Below, piece by piece: positions 35,248-43,387 of a stretch of DNA of 64,000 bases. A model generated the notes under the pieces. It ran no database searches. It was given only the letters and a program-made list of their open reading frames with translations, and was not told where the DNA came from. This DNA comes from Paraeggerthella hominis (lineage in GTDB: Bacteria > Actinomycetota > Coriobacteriia > Coriobacteriales > Eggerthellaceae), in the NCBI RefSeq assembly GCF_021044775.1, contig NZ_JAJNOQ010000003.1, forward strand, positions 186,001-250,000, given 5' to 3'. Numbering within the stretch: the stretch's first letter is position 1; each line of letters starts with the position of its first letter. A program made the translations under genes and the position numbers.

Positions 35248-35275
35248 AGCTGCAGGGCGAGACCTTGCAGCTTTT
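35248..35275 (+). terminator. Possible attenuator in the 5' leader
   Basis: GCTGCAGG (35249-35256) pairs with CCTTGCAGC (35263-35271, one bulge) followed by TTTT. It lies inside the leader between the promoter and the Tat-protein gene, so it could control read-through. Confidence 0.45.
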
Positions 35276-35289
35276 AAAATACCCTGAAG

Positions 35290-35303
35290 TTAGCCTTGGC
35301 TAA
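35290..35303 (+). promoter_or_regulatory. TTAGCC-TT-GGCTAA palindrome (DtxR-like half-sites)
   Basis: TTAGCC (35290-35295) and GGCTAA (35298-35303) form an inverted repeat with 2-bp spacing, 108 nt before the Tat-protein ATG. The half-sites match those seen at the other DtxR-like boxes in this window. Confidence 0.5.
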
Positions 35304-35411
35304 TTAAATACGGCAACCGCGCATGAAGGTCCCCCGTGGAGCGGGCGGAGCGCATGCCGCCCGCTTGCGAACGCGAAGCGATAGAGCCAGTTCAGTGAAA
35401 GGATAGGCAAC

Positions 35412-36044
35412 ATGACCGAGATACGCGAAGGCATGCAGGATGCGTCCTTGTCACGCCGCGACTTCCTCAAGGCGGCAGCAGGCGCCGTCGTTGTCGCAGC
35501 GGCGGCGGGCGTGGCGCTGCCGGACATCAACGCGAGCAAGGCGTTTGCGGCAAGCGCGGCGCCGCTGTCGGGCGCTTATGCGGCACCGGGCACTTACACG
35601 GTGACGGCGAACTTGTACGTGGACAAGCGCGATTCGCCTATCGGCAAGAACGCGTACGTCACGAATCCGGGAAACCCGCCCTTCAACAAGCCCACTTCGC
35701 CCGTTGCGAACAATGCGACGCTCGTGGTGGCCGAGGGCGGTGCGAAGCTCTTGACCGTACCCATTGTGAACAGCTCGTTCGGCGTATTGGAGATCGCCTC
35801 GGCCTCGCAAGACGGCCTGGTGCGCATCACCGAGAAGAAGATGGGGAAGTGGGTCATGCCGAACTTCCTGTGGTCTTCTCCTTACGACGAGCGTGTTGTC
35901 TCGCTGACGTTCGACGTGACGAACTTCGCCGGCGGCTCGGCGGTCGCGACGTTCGGCCCTTCGGCTGAGTACGCATCGTTTCCCCTGTACAAGGGACGCA
36001 AGACTTGGGATCTGCATCTTGTTGCCGATTTGGGCGCTGCGTAA
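35412..36044 (+). CDS. Tat-exported single-repeat surface protein
   Basis: The 210-aa protein carries a twin-arginine signal (SRRDFLKAAAGAVVVAAAAG, residues 13-32). The mature part is one copy, about 145 aa, of a domain beginning APGTYTVTANLYV, then an AYVTNPGNPP turn, a NNATLVVAEGG strand and TVPIVNSSFGVLEI. The same domain recurs three times in the next gene. The beta-rich pattern recalls NEAT or Shp-type haem-binding surface domains, but the family is not established here. There is no C-terminal anchor, so it is probably released or loosely attached. Start ATG 35412 has GAAAGGA upstream. Confidence 0.7.
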   Translation: MTEIREGMQDASLSRRDFLKAAAGAVVVAAAAGVALPDINASKAFAASAAPLSGAYAAPGTYTVTANLYVDKRDSPIGKNAYVTNPGNPPFNKPTSPVANNATLVVAEGGAKLLTVPIVNSSFGVLEIASASQDGLVRITEKKMGKWVMPNFLWSSPYDERVVSLTFDVTNFAGGSAVATFGPSAEYASFPLYKGRKTWDLHLVADLGAA

Positions 36045-36060
36045 CGTTCCCTATGCGCTG

Positions 36061-36094
36061 AAGCCGGCTGCTGCATCTGCGGCAGCCGGCTTTT
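36061..36094 (+). terminator. Terminator after the Tat-exported protein gene
   Basis: AAGCCGGCTGC (36061-36071) pairs with GCAGCCGGCTT (36082-36092) followed by TTTT. It lies 17 nt after the stop and would separate the single-repeat and multi-repeat genes, or be partly read through. Confidence 0.82.
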
Positions 36095-36196
36095 CGAGGT
36101 TCCGTGACAGGTGCGCTTGGCGCTGGAGGCGCTGCGCGAACGGCCTGCATCGCGGTTGATCGCACGTTGCATGAAACAGAAACGAGGAATGAAACC

Positions 36197-39100
36197 ATGA
36201 AGAACAAGGTGAACAGAGCAAGCGATTCGCTTGCGGGCACCGTTCTTGCCGTGCTCTTGGTCGCTGCGTTGGTTCTGTCGCAGACGCCGGCCGGTTTTGC
36301 GTACGCATCTGCGCTCGGGCTGGCGGACGCGCCGGCGCATGCGCAAGGCGCAGAGGCTGCCGACGCTGCCGAAGGCGGCGCCCTTGGCGGCGAGGTCGAA
36401 GACGCGGCTGCGGCGCCGCTTGCGGAGCGCAGCGGGGAAGCGGACGATGCGGCGCGCAGGTCGCTCGACCGGGTTGACTCGCCGGACGGGAGCGCATCTG
36501 CGAAGGAGGCTACGTCTTCTTCTGAAGAGCGCGCACCGGACGCCGTCGAAAAGCCGGCATCGACAAACGCGGAAGGCGAATCCCGGGAAGGGGGTGCGGG
36601 CCTTGCCGTCGTCGAAGGCAGTGCTTCCGGCGAGCAGGCGGGGCCGCAAGGCGAAGGCTCCGAACCGTCGCGGGCCGCGCTTGGCAGCGCGCAAGGCGAA
36701 GGCTACGTTGCCCCTCAGGGCGCGAGCAGCGCCGAGCTTGCCGCGGGAACCTATACGGTTTCCGCCAACGTGTCCATGATGACGCCGATGGGCATTCGCG
36801 GGTATGCGACCAATCCCGCGAACCCTGAAGGAATCGGCGGCCAGATGGGCGTTCCTGCTGCGGCCGTGACGAACGGCAGCACGTTGGTCGTGGCGGCCGA
36901 CGGAACTAGAACGCTCACGTTTACGCTGATCAACCCCGTGTTCACGGTGCAAGCCGCAGGGTCTTCCCCCAGTGCTTCCGTGGTGGAGGCCACGCGGGTT
37001 CCCATCGAGCTGAAAAGCGACGACAGCCAGTACAACGACGATCTGGCCAGCGCCGGCATCACGTCGCGCATTTCCACGGTTACGGTGGAGCTGAAGGACT
37101 GGAGCGGAACGTACACGCTCCAGGGCTGCACGGAGTACGCCACCACGTTGAGAAAGTCGTTCAACATCGACCTGGACTTGACGGTTGATCTTGCCAACGC
37201 CGTGCGCGTTGTCGAGGGAGATTTCTCGAAGACGTTCGTTGACGACGAGGCGCGCGTGTCGGTGACGGTAAACGTGGAGGAGGGTTCGTCGGCGTTCGAA
37301 TCGATCCAGTCCGCCGAGCTTTCGGCGCAGCTCGTCGAAGATGAAGGACGCCGCTCGGCGGTGAAGCCCGCGCTCGGTCGGCAGTATCAGAAGGCTCCCG
37401 ACTTCAGCTTGCTGGACGTGCGCCTGATTTCGGGCGGCGCGGATATTGCGGTTGACGACAAGGTGAAGTTCTCCGTTTCGCTGCCGGGCGAAAGCGGTTC
37501 CGAGGTGTTCTTGCACAAGGGCGCATCCCTGACTGCTCTTCCGGCTGCGCAGGCGGACGGCTCCCTGACGTTCGACAGCGCGCGGCTGGGATCGTTCGTG
37601 GTGACTTCGGCTCCAGGAGAGGCGAACGTTCGGTGGCTTCGGTCGTACACGTACGCCGACGGTGCTTCGGGCACGTCGGCAACGTGGGTGACCAACGGCT
37701 ACAACGAAGCCGTGAACAACGACGCGTTGGATATGGACAAAGAAGAAGTCTTGTCGAATTTGTACGAAAGGTTGTACTTGCCCTTCGTGGGCGCCGTGGG
37801 CGCTCGCGCGCATGACGGAGCCGCGGTCGATCAGGCGTTGGAGCTGGTGAAAGAGTCGTCCGGCTTCAGCGATCCCGCCATCGAGGGTCTGTACGCGATG
37901 GGACTCCATGTCGACATGACCTCTTTGGGAAGCAACCGAGTGCCCCTGGCGGCCGGGTTCGTGTCGACGGCCGGCAACGGCAACTGCGGCTTGAGCGGCA
38001 CGCTTCCGGTAAGCGGCAAGAACGTGGCGATCTATCTGGTGGAAGGAACGGCGGACAAGCTGACCAGCGCGACCAAGGTCGACGCGGCTATCGGCGGCGG
38101 CACGGCGTTCTTCGACATCCTTCCCGTTGACGGCAACGCCGTTGCGAACCTTGACGGGCTGGACGGCAGGTTGCTCAACGGCGCGTACCTTCTGAACGGG
38201 CACAAGGACTGGATGAACTCGGAAAACGTGGCGTACTACGTGGCGGTGGCCGAGGCTCCTGCGAAGATCGAGAAGCCGACCCCTGCCCAGGGCCTGGTGT
38301 ACAACGGGCAGGAGCAAACAGGCGTCGCTCCGGGCGAAGGCTATCGCGTTTCCCTGACAGGTTCGGCCGTTGATGCCGGCTCCTATACCGCGCTGGTCAC
38401 GCTCGAGGACGGCTATACGTGGGCGGACGGGTCGAAGGGCGCTGCGACGCTTGCATGGACCATCGGGAAAGCGCAGCTGACCGCCGCGTACCGCAGTGAA
38501 ACGGTCGCTGCGAACGAGGCTCCGCGACTGTCCGTGGACGTGTCCGGGTTCGTGAACGGGGAGACGGCGGCCTCGGCGAAGGGCTTCGCCGCGCCGACGG
38601 TTTCCGCCCCGGCGTCTTTGGAAGCGGGTGTAGCGTACAACCTGACGCCTGTGGGCGGCGCGGCTGCGAACTACGCGTTTTCCTACCGCAGCGGCGTGCT
38701 GACGGTTGCCGAAGCGCAGGCTCCGGCGCTTGCGCCCGGCACGTACGCAGTGACGGCGAACCTGTTCGTTCCCTCGTCTGAAAACGACATTTTGCATCTG
38801 ACGGCCTACATGACCAATCCCAAGAACCCAATGGAGCCCGAGGGAAGCCCGAACTTCGGGATTCCCACCGACCCGATGTCCGACAACGCGAAGCTCGTGG
38901 TCAAGGAGGACGGTACGAAGCTACTCGAACTGGAGCTGCCGAATCCGGCGTTCACCCTGATCGATTTCGGAACGCCGGCGAGCGGCGCGCAGGTGCTCGG
39001 CATCGAGCGCGACGGCAAGCCGTACGGCGCCAACGCACAGGGCCGCATCGTCAAAGCCGTTGTCAAGCTGGACGGCAACGATCCCGTCTTGACGTTTCCC

Positions 39101-40126
39101 GGGAGCCACGTGTATGCAGCTCCCTTGCGTCTGGATAAAACGTGGGGCCTGTCGCTGGCCGTGGACTACGCCAGCGCCGTGAAGCTGTCCGACAGCACCG
39201 ACCTGGCCGTTCCGGGCGACAACGGAGGCTCTGCAGGAGGCGGTTCCGGCGGGGCGGGCTCTGGTGGGGAATCCTCTGGCAATGGCGGCGGATCCGCAAG
39301 CGCGGGCGGCTCCGGCAGCGCGAGCAGCGGCTCGGGCAACGCCGCCAGCGGCGGGGACGTTCGGCGCGGCACGCTGGCCGCCGGCACCTACACGGTGTCC
39401 GCCAATATCTGGCTGAGCAGGCAAGACACGGGGCTTCCGTTGAATCCGCATCTGACCAGCGGGGATTTCCCGCCCATGAACCCGGTGGCGCGCAACGCCG
39501 TCCTGACCGTCGATGCTGCCGGGCGCGCTGCGGTGCAGGTTCCCATCGTCATTCAGTCGAGGATCATGACGGTGAACGCCATCAGCGGCTTGCGTATCGT
39601 GGACTCCAGCTCGAACGGCGGCGGCCTGTCTTCGATCACGGTCGACCTGGGCGTGCTGGAAGACGCCGCTTCGGTGGTCTCGCGATCGTGCACGGTGGAC
39701 GTTACCATCGGGGATATGGCCATGGCTATCGGCGGATCCATCTTCGGCGGCGAGCGCAACCATACGTATCCGGCTACGTTCCAAATGAACCTCTCCGGCG
39801 TGCCCGCTTCGGGCGGCGGCTCGATTCCCGCTGCGGCCCTGGCCGTGATGAACGGCTCGGCGTCGGGCGATGCGGCGGCCAATGCCGAAAAGGCTACCGC
39901 CGAAGCTCTGGCTGCGGCCGAGGACAAGGCTGCGCGCGCCAAGGCCAAGGGCGTTGCGACGAAGTCGAACCCGGCGCAAGCCGAATCCGACAGCGCTTCG
40001 ACTGGCGATCCGGCTCTTGTGATCGGTTTGGGCGCGCTGGCCACGTTGGCCGTGGCCGGAGCGGCGGCGGGCACGTTCGCCTACCGCAGGAAGCGCGTGC
40101 CTTCGAAGGCTAAGGCCCGCTTCTAG
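36197..40126 (+). CDS. Large cell-surface protein with three repeat domains and C-terminal anchor
   Basis: The 1309-aa protein has a signal peptide (basic MKNKVNRASD then a hydrophobic core to about residue 36), an acidic low-complexity region (about 40-175), repeat domain A (AAGTYTVSANVSMM..., about 180-330), a less conserved beta-rich middle, an MBG-like domain (LVYNGQEQTGV..., about 690-845), repeat domain B (APGTYAVTANLFV, about 850-1000), a Gly/Ser-rich spacer, repeat domain C (AAGTYTVSANIWL, about 1060-1210) and a C-terminal ASTGD motif with hydrophobic span and RRKR tail, resembling a non-canonical sortase signal. Start ATG 36197 follows CGAGGAAT. Ligand unknown; haem or siderophore binding is suggested only by context. 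Confidence 0.75.
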   Translation: MKNKVNRASDSLAGTVLAVLLVAALVLSQTPAGFAYASALGLADAPAHAQGAEAADAAEGGALGGEVEDAAAAPLAERSGEADDAARRSLDRVDSPDGSASAKEATSSSEERAPDAVEKPASTNAEGESREGGAGLAVVEGSASGEQAGPQGEGSEPSRAALGSAQGEGYVAPQGASSAELAAGTYTVSANVSMMTPMGIRGYATNPANPEGIGGQMGVPAAAVTNGSTLVVAADGTRTLTFTLINPVFTVQAAGSSPSASVVEATRVPIELKSDDSQYNDDLASAGITSRISTVTVELKDWSGTYTLQGCTEYATTLRKSFNIDLDLTVDLANAVRVVEGDFSKTFVDDEARVSVTVNVEEGSSAFESIQSAELSAQLVEDEGRRSAVKPALGRQYQKAPDFSLLDVRLISGGADIAVDDKVKFSVSLPGESGSEVFLHKGASLTALPAAQADGSLTFDSARLGSFVVTSAPGEANVRWLRSYTYADGASGTSATWVTNGYNEAVNNDALDMDKEEVLSNLYERLYLPFVGAVGARAHDGAAVDQALELVKESSGFSDPAIEGLYAMGLHVDMTSLGSNRVPLAAGFVSTAGNGNCGLSGTLPVSGKNVAIYLVEGTADKLTSATKVDAAIGGGTAFFDILPVDGNAVANLDGLDGRLLNGAYLLNGHKDWMNSENVAYYVAVAEAPAKIEKPTPAQGLVYNGQEQTGVAPGEGYRVSLTGSAVDAGSYTALVTLEDGYTWADGSKGAATLAWTIGKAQLTAAYRSETVAANEAPRLSVDVSGFVNGETAASAKGFAAPTVSAPASLEAGVAYNLTPVGGAAANYAFSYRSGVLTVAEAQAPALAPGTYAVTANLFVPSSENDILHLTAYMTNPKNPMEPEGSPNFGIPTDPMSDNAKLVVKEDGTKLLELELPNPAFTLIDFGTPASGAQVLGIERDGKPYGANAQGRIVKAVVKLDGNDPVLTFPGSHVYAAPLRLDKTWGLSLAVDYASAVKLSDSTDLAVPGDNGGSAGGGSGGAGSGGESSGNGGGSASAGGSGSASSGSGNAASGGDVRRGTLAAGTYTVSANIWLSRQDTGLPLNPHLTSGDFPPMNPVARNAVLTVDAAGRAAVQVPIVIQSRIMTVNAISGLRIVDSSSNGGGLSSITVDLGVLEDAASVVSRSCTVDVTIGDMAMAIGGSIFGGERNHTYPATFQMNLSGVPASGGGSIPAAALAVMNGSASGDAAANAEKATAEALAAAEDKAARAKAKGVATKSNPAQAESDSASTGDPALVIGLGALATLAVAGAAAGTFAYRRKRVPSKAKARF

Positions 40127-40140
40127 CGTGCACGACTGAA

Positions 40141-40182
40141 TGCGAGCCCGTCCGCCAGTCGCGTCGTGCGGACGGGCTCGCA
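40141..40182 (+). terminator. Terminator of the large surface-protein gene
   Basis: TGCGAGCCCGTCCGC (40141-40155) pairs perfectly with GCGGACGGGCTCGCA (40168-40182), a 15-bp stem with a 12-nt loop, followed by a T-rich stretch. Confidence 0.8.
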
Positions 40183-40221
40183 GCTCTTTATTTGAAGGAA
40201 CGACCCGGAAACGAGGTAGGC

Positions 40222-41334
40222 ATGAATCTGACAAGGCGCGCGTTCTGCGCGTTTGCGAGCACGGCCGTAGCAACGGCGGCCGTGGGTTTGGCGGGCTGCT
40301 CGTCGAGCGGCCCCGATCAAGGCGATACGGCGCTCGGCACGGTCGACCTGGTTGCGCAGCCCGAAAGCCGCGATCTCATGGGCAGTCCCGATGCGTGCAC
40401 TGCGCGCGTCGGCTTGATCATGGGCCCGCCATCCATGGGCCTTTCGCAGTTCATCGTGGCGGCGCGAGCCGGCAAGACGTTCAACGACTTCCAGTTCGAG
40501 CTGAGCGGCGTGGACTACGTGGGCCTTTCCGCCGCGTTCAACCAGGGCAGCTACGATATGTGCACGCTGCCGTCCAATATCGGCCCCATCCTGTACAACA
40601 ACAAGGAGCTAAAGAACGACTACCAGGTAATAAGCGTCAACAACCTGGGCGTGCTCTACGGCATCACCACCGATCCGTCGGTGGCTGCCGTGGAAGACCT
40701 TGCGGGTCGCACGGTGTACAGCTACGGCGAAGGCGGCACGCCCGAGTACACGATCGAGGCGTTGCTGGGCAAGATGGGCAAGGCGGGGTCGTTCAACCTT
40801 GAGTTCAAGTCGTCGCCGTTCGAAGTGCTGAACCTTTTGCAGGACGAACCGAACTGCGCGGCCATCCTTCCGCAGCCGTTCGTGTCGCTTTCGAAGCTCA
40901 TGGTGGACCCCCTGTACGCGCCTATCGACATCACCAAGGAATGGGATGCGGCGTTTGCCGACACGGGGAGCCAGGCCGTTACCACGACCACGATCGTGAA
41001 TCGGAAGTTTCTCGAAGAGCACGAGCAAGCCGTGATCGAGTACCTGCGGATGGCGGGACAATCGGTGGCGTGGTCGCTCGAGAACATGTCGGCCGCGGCC
41101 GCTCTGCAAGAGGAGCTGGGGACGTTTCTGAACAACGCCGTGGCGCTGGACGCTATGCCCCAGATCAGCATGGTGAGCTTGACGGGAACCGACATGCGCA
41201 CGGCGCTTTCGGGCTTTCTCGAGGAGCTGTACCGCTCGAACCCCGACTCGATTGGCGGCAAGGTTCCAGACGACGGGTTCTACTACCTGCCTCCCGTGGG
41301 CCAGCTTGACGATGCGGGCAGCGCGGGCGCGTAG
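40222..41334 (+). CDS. ABC transporter substrate-binding lipoprotein (NMT1/SsuA-like)
   Basis: The 370-aa protein starts MNLTRRAFCAFAS, a twin-arginine-like signal, and has a lipobox LAGC (Cys about residue 24), so it is a Tat-exported lipoprotein. The mature part resembles the taurine/nitrate/thiamine-precursor binding class (NMT1/SsuA): MGPPSMGLSQF, FNQGSYDMCTLPSNIGPILYN, EDLAGRTVYSYGEGGTPEYT. It is first of a five-gene operon with permease, ATPase, a DUF1858-like protein and an activase. The substrate is unknown. Start ATG 40222 has GAGGTAGG upstream. Confidence 0.85.
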   Translation: MNLTRRAFCAFASTAVATAAVGLAGCSSSGPDQGDTALGTVDLVAQPESRDLMGSPDACTARVGLIMGPPSMGLSQFIVAARAGKTFNDFQFELSGVDYVGLSAAFNQGSYDMCTLPSNIGPILYNNKELKNDYQVISVNNLGVLYGITTDPSVAAVEDLAGRTVYSYGEGGTPEYTIEALLGKMGKAGSFNLEFKSSPFEVLNLLQDEPNCAAILPQPFVSLSKLMVDPLYAPIDITKEWDAAFADTGSQAVTTTTIVNRKFLEEHEQAVIEYLRMAGQSVAWSLENMSAAAALQEELGTFLNNAVALDAMPQISMVSLTGTDMRTALSGFLEELYRSNPDSIGGKVPDDGFYYLPPVGQLDDAGSAGA

Positions 41335-41337
41335 GCT

Positions 41338-42585
41338 ATGGGCGAACGGCGAGCGAAAGAGCTGCTGAGGCGGCTGGGCGTGCGCATCGGGCGGGCGCGC
41401 GAAACGCGTGATACGGGCGAGGCCCCGCGCATGCAGGTGGCTCAGATAGCGCAGAAGCTGGGTATGCCCGAGGACAAGGTTGCGCAGGTTGTGCAGATGG
41501 TCAGGGAAAACGGCATGGACGACTCCCAGATGGGCTTCATGATGAGAACGGCCGTGTCCCGCGGCGTCGGCAGAGATCGGATCATGCAGATGATGACCTC
41601 CATGGGCGTTTCTTGCCAGCAGGTGGTGCGCGTCATGCAGGCGCAAAGCCTCATGGACGACGAGGAAGCGCAACTTGTTTTGGAAGAGGAACGCGCCGGG
41701 CGGGAGCGCGTCGTTGCCGCCCGAGGCGCGTCAAGGCGCATCGCGGGGGCGAAAAAGGCGCTGATCGTGCTGTTCTGGCTGGTCGTATGGGAGGTGCTCG
41801 ATCGGGCGGTGGACAACCGCTTGGTTCTGGCCGGTCCTGTTCGGGTGCTAGAGGCGTTGGCGGAGCAGGTGGCGAAGCCCGACTTCTGGCTGATCTGCGG
41901 AGCTTCCACGGCGCGTATCGCCGCAGGGTTTCTCCTGTCGTTTTCCGTAGGGCTGCTGTTGGCTTTATTGGCGTACCGTGTGGCCATCGTACGCGACTTC
42001 ATCGATCCCGTGATGTCGCTTCTGCGCACCATTCCCGTTATCTCGTTCATCATCATGCTGCTCATCTGGGTGGGCAACCAGGCGTTGACCGTGTACCTGG
42101 CGTTCTTGATCGTGCTGCCGCTGGTCTACACGTCCACGCTTGCCGGGTTCGAGAGCGTGGACCGGCACCTGCTGGAGATGGCGCGGGTGTTCAAGCTGCC
42201 CAGATGGCGCACGTTCATGTACGTGTACCGCCCTGCGTTCATGCCGTTTCTGGTGGCAAGTTCCCGCATATCGCTGGGAATGAGCTGGAAAAGCGGCATC
42301 ATGGCCGAGGTTCTGGCCGTGCCCAAGCCCTCTATCGGCAAAGAGATGAGCCTGGCGCGCACGTACCTGGACACGCCCGATCTGTTCGCGTGGACGGTGA
42401 TGGTCATGGTGCTGAGCTTGGCGTTCGAGAAGGCGTTCATGGCGCTGCTGAAGCGCGCCGGACGTCCGCTGGGCGGCTTTTTGGGCGTGCGCGACGACGA
42501 GCGCGAAGGGCGCGTCCGACGCGGGCGGCGCGACGAGGGCGGCGCGAGCGACGCGGGAAAGGGCGATGCCGCATGGACATCGTGA
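41338..42585 (+). CDS. ABC transporter permease (SsuC-like) with a cytoplasmic N-terminal extension
   Basis: The 415-aa protein has a BPD_transp_1 permease domain in its C-terminal two thirds, with the EAA-type loop LLEMARVFKLPRWRTFMYVYRPAF (about residues 278-301) that docks the ATPase. Residues 1-140 are hydrophilic, not typical of this family, and contain helical methionine-rich repeats (AQKLGMPEDKVAQVVQMVRENGM, DRIMQMMTSMGVSCQQVVRVM). This extension could be a sensory or protein-binding domain. The gene lies 3 nt after the lipoprotein gene and overlaps the ATPase start. Confidence 0.85.
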   Translation: MGERRAKELLRRLGVRIGRARETRDTGEAPRMQVAQIAQKLGMPEDKVAQVVQMVRENGMDDSQMGFMMRTAVSRGVGRDRIMQMMTSMGVSCQQVVRVMQAQSLMDDEEAQLVLEEERAGRERVVAARGASRRIAGAKKALIVLFWLVVWEVLDRAVDNRLVLAGPVRVLEALAEQVAKPDFWLICGASTARIAAGFLLSFSVGLLLALLAYRVAIVRDFIDPVMSLLRTIPVISFIIMLLIWVGNQALTVYLAFLIVLPLVYTSTLAGFESVDRHLLEMARVFKLPRWRTFMYVYRPAFMPFLVASSRISLGMSWKSGIMAEVLAVPKPSIGKEMSLARTYLDTPDLFAWTVMVMVLSLAFEKAFMALLKRAGRPLGGFLGVRDDEREGRVRRGRRDEGGASDAGKGDAAWTS

Positions 42586-43172
42586 TGGAGCGCGTGGACA
42601 AGTCGTTCGGAGACGCGCGCGTGCTGGCGGGCGTGACGTGCACGCTTTCCGAAGGCGGCGTGTACTGCCTGATGGGGCCTTCGGGCGCGGGCAAGACCAC
42701 CTTGCTGCGCGTGCTGCTGGGCCTTGAGCGCGCCGACGCGGGGCGCATCGAGGGCGCGCCTTCCGGCGCGGTTTCGGCGATGTTTCAGGAGGATCGCCTG
42801 TGCGAGACGCTGACGGCCGTGGAGAACGTGGCGTTGGTGCTGCCCGCGCGGGCCAGCCGACGCCAGATCCGCTGCATGCTGGAGAAGATCCTTCCCGCGG
42901 ATTGCCTGAAGCGCCCGGTGATGCAGCTTTCGGGCGGCATGCGCCGACGCGTTTCGCTGGCAAGGGCGGTTGCCTATCCCGGCAGCGCGATCGTGCTGGA
43001 CGAGCCGTTCACCGGGCTCGATGGGCAAACCAAGCGCGCGGTCATCGAGTTCTTGCTGGCCGAGCGGCGCGGACGCACGCTTTTGGCGTCAACGCACAGC
43101 GACGAGGACGTGGCGCTTCTGGGCGCCCGAAAAATCATGTTAGCCGATATAACGAAGGGGGCTGCGCGATGA
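42573..43172 (+). CDS. ABC transporter ATPase (SsuB-like)
   Basis: This compact 199-aa ATPase has Walker A GPSGAGKTT (about residue 35), Q-loop FQEDRLCETLT, signature LSGGMRRRVSLARA (about 118) and Walker B SAIVLDEPFTGLD. It is shorter than usual SsuB proteins (about 240-260 aa) because the C-terminal part is missing. It forms an importer with the preceding permease and lipoprotein. It overlaps the permease by 13 nt and the next gene by 4 nt. Confidence 0.88.
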   Translation: MDIVMERVDKSFGDARVLAGVTCTLSEGGVYCLMGPSGAGKTTLLRVLLGLERADAGRIEGAPSGAVSAMFQEDRLCETLTAVENVALVLPARASRRQIRCMLEKILPADCLKRPVMQLSGGMRRRVSLARAVAYPGSAIVLDEPFTGLDGQTKRAVIEFLLAERRGRTLLASTHSDEDVALLGARKIMLADITKGAAR

Positions 43173-43378
43173 TAGACGCGACGAAGACCATGAAGCAGAC
43201 GGTGCTGGACGAGCCTTTGTTCGGGGAGTTCCTGGTGTCGAAGGGGTTTCCGTTTTCGCTGGACAACCCTATAGCCGACCTGGTGACGTTTGCTGACGTG
43301 GTGCAGGTGCGCCAGCTGGACGAGCGCGCGTTTCTAGCCGAGTACGAGCGGTATCGCGTGCGCGCGAAGGGGGAATAG
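43169..43378 (+). CDS. DUF1858-like small protein
   Basis: The 69-aa protein begins MIDATKTMKQTVLDEPLFGEFLVSKGFPFSLDNP, given here in its two halves: a short lead, then an alternation of hydrophobic residues and the G-F-P turn, recalling DUF1858, a small domain often linked to anaerobic redox proteins. It has no Cys. Its ATG overlaps the ATPase stop by 4 nt, and the activase starts 9 nt later, so it is firmly within the operon. Function is unknown; it may bind the activase or a partner reductase. Confidence 0.6.
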   Translation: MIDATKTMKQTVLDEPLFGEFLVSKGFPFSLDNPIADLVTFADVVQVRQLDERAFLAEYERYRVRAKGE

Positions 43379-43387
43379 GGGGCGGGC

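Noticed and set aside
35412..40126. Firm assignment of the repeats as NEAT haem-binding domains
   Set aside because: The strand pattern is suggestive, but the characteristic NEAT Tyr/Ser haem motifs were not found, so only a context-based hypothesis is given.
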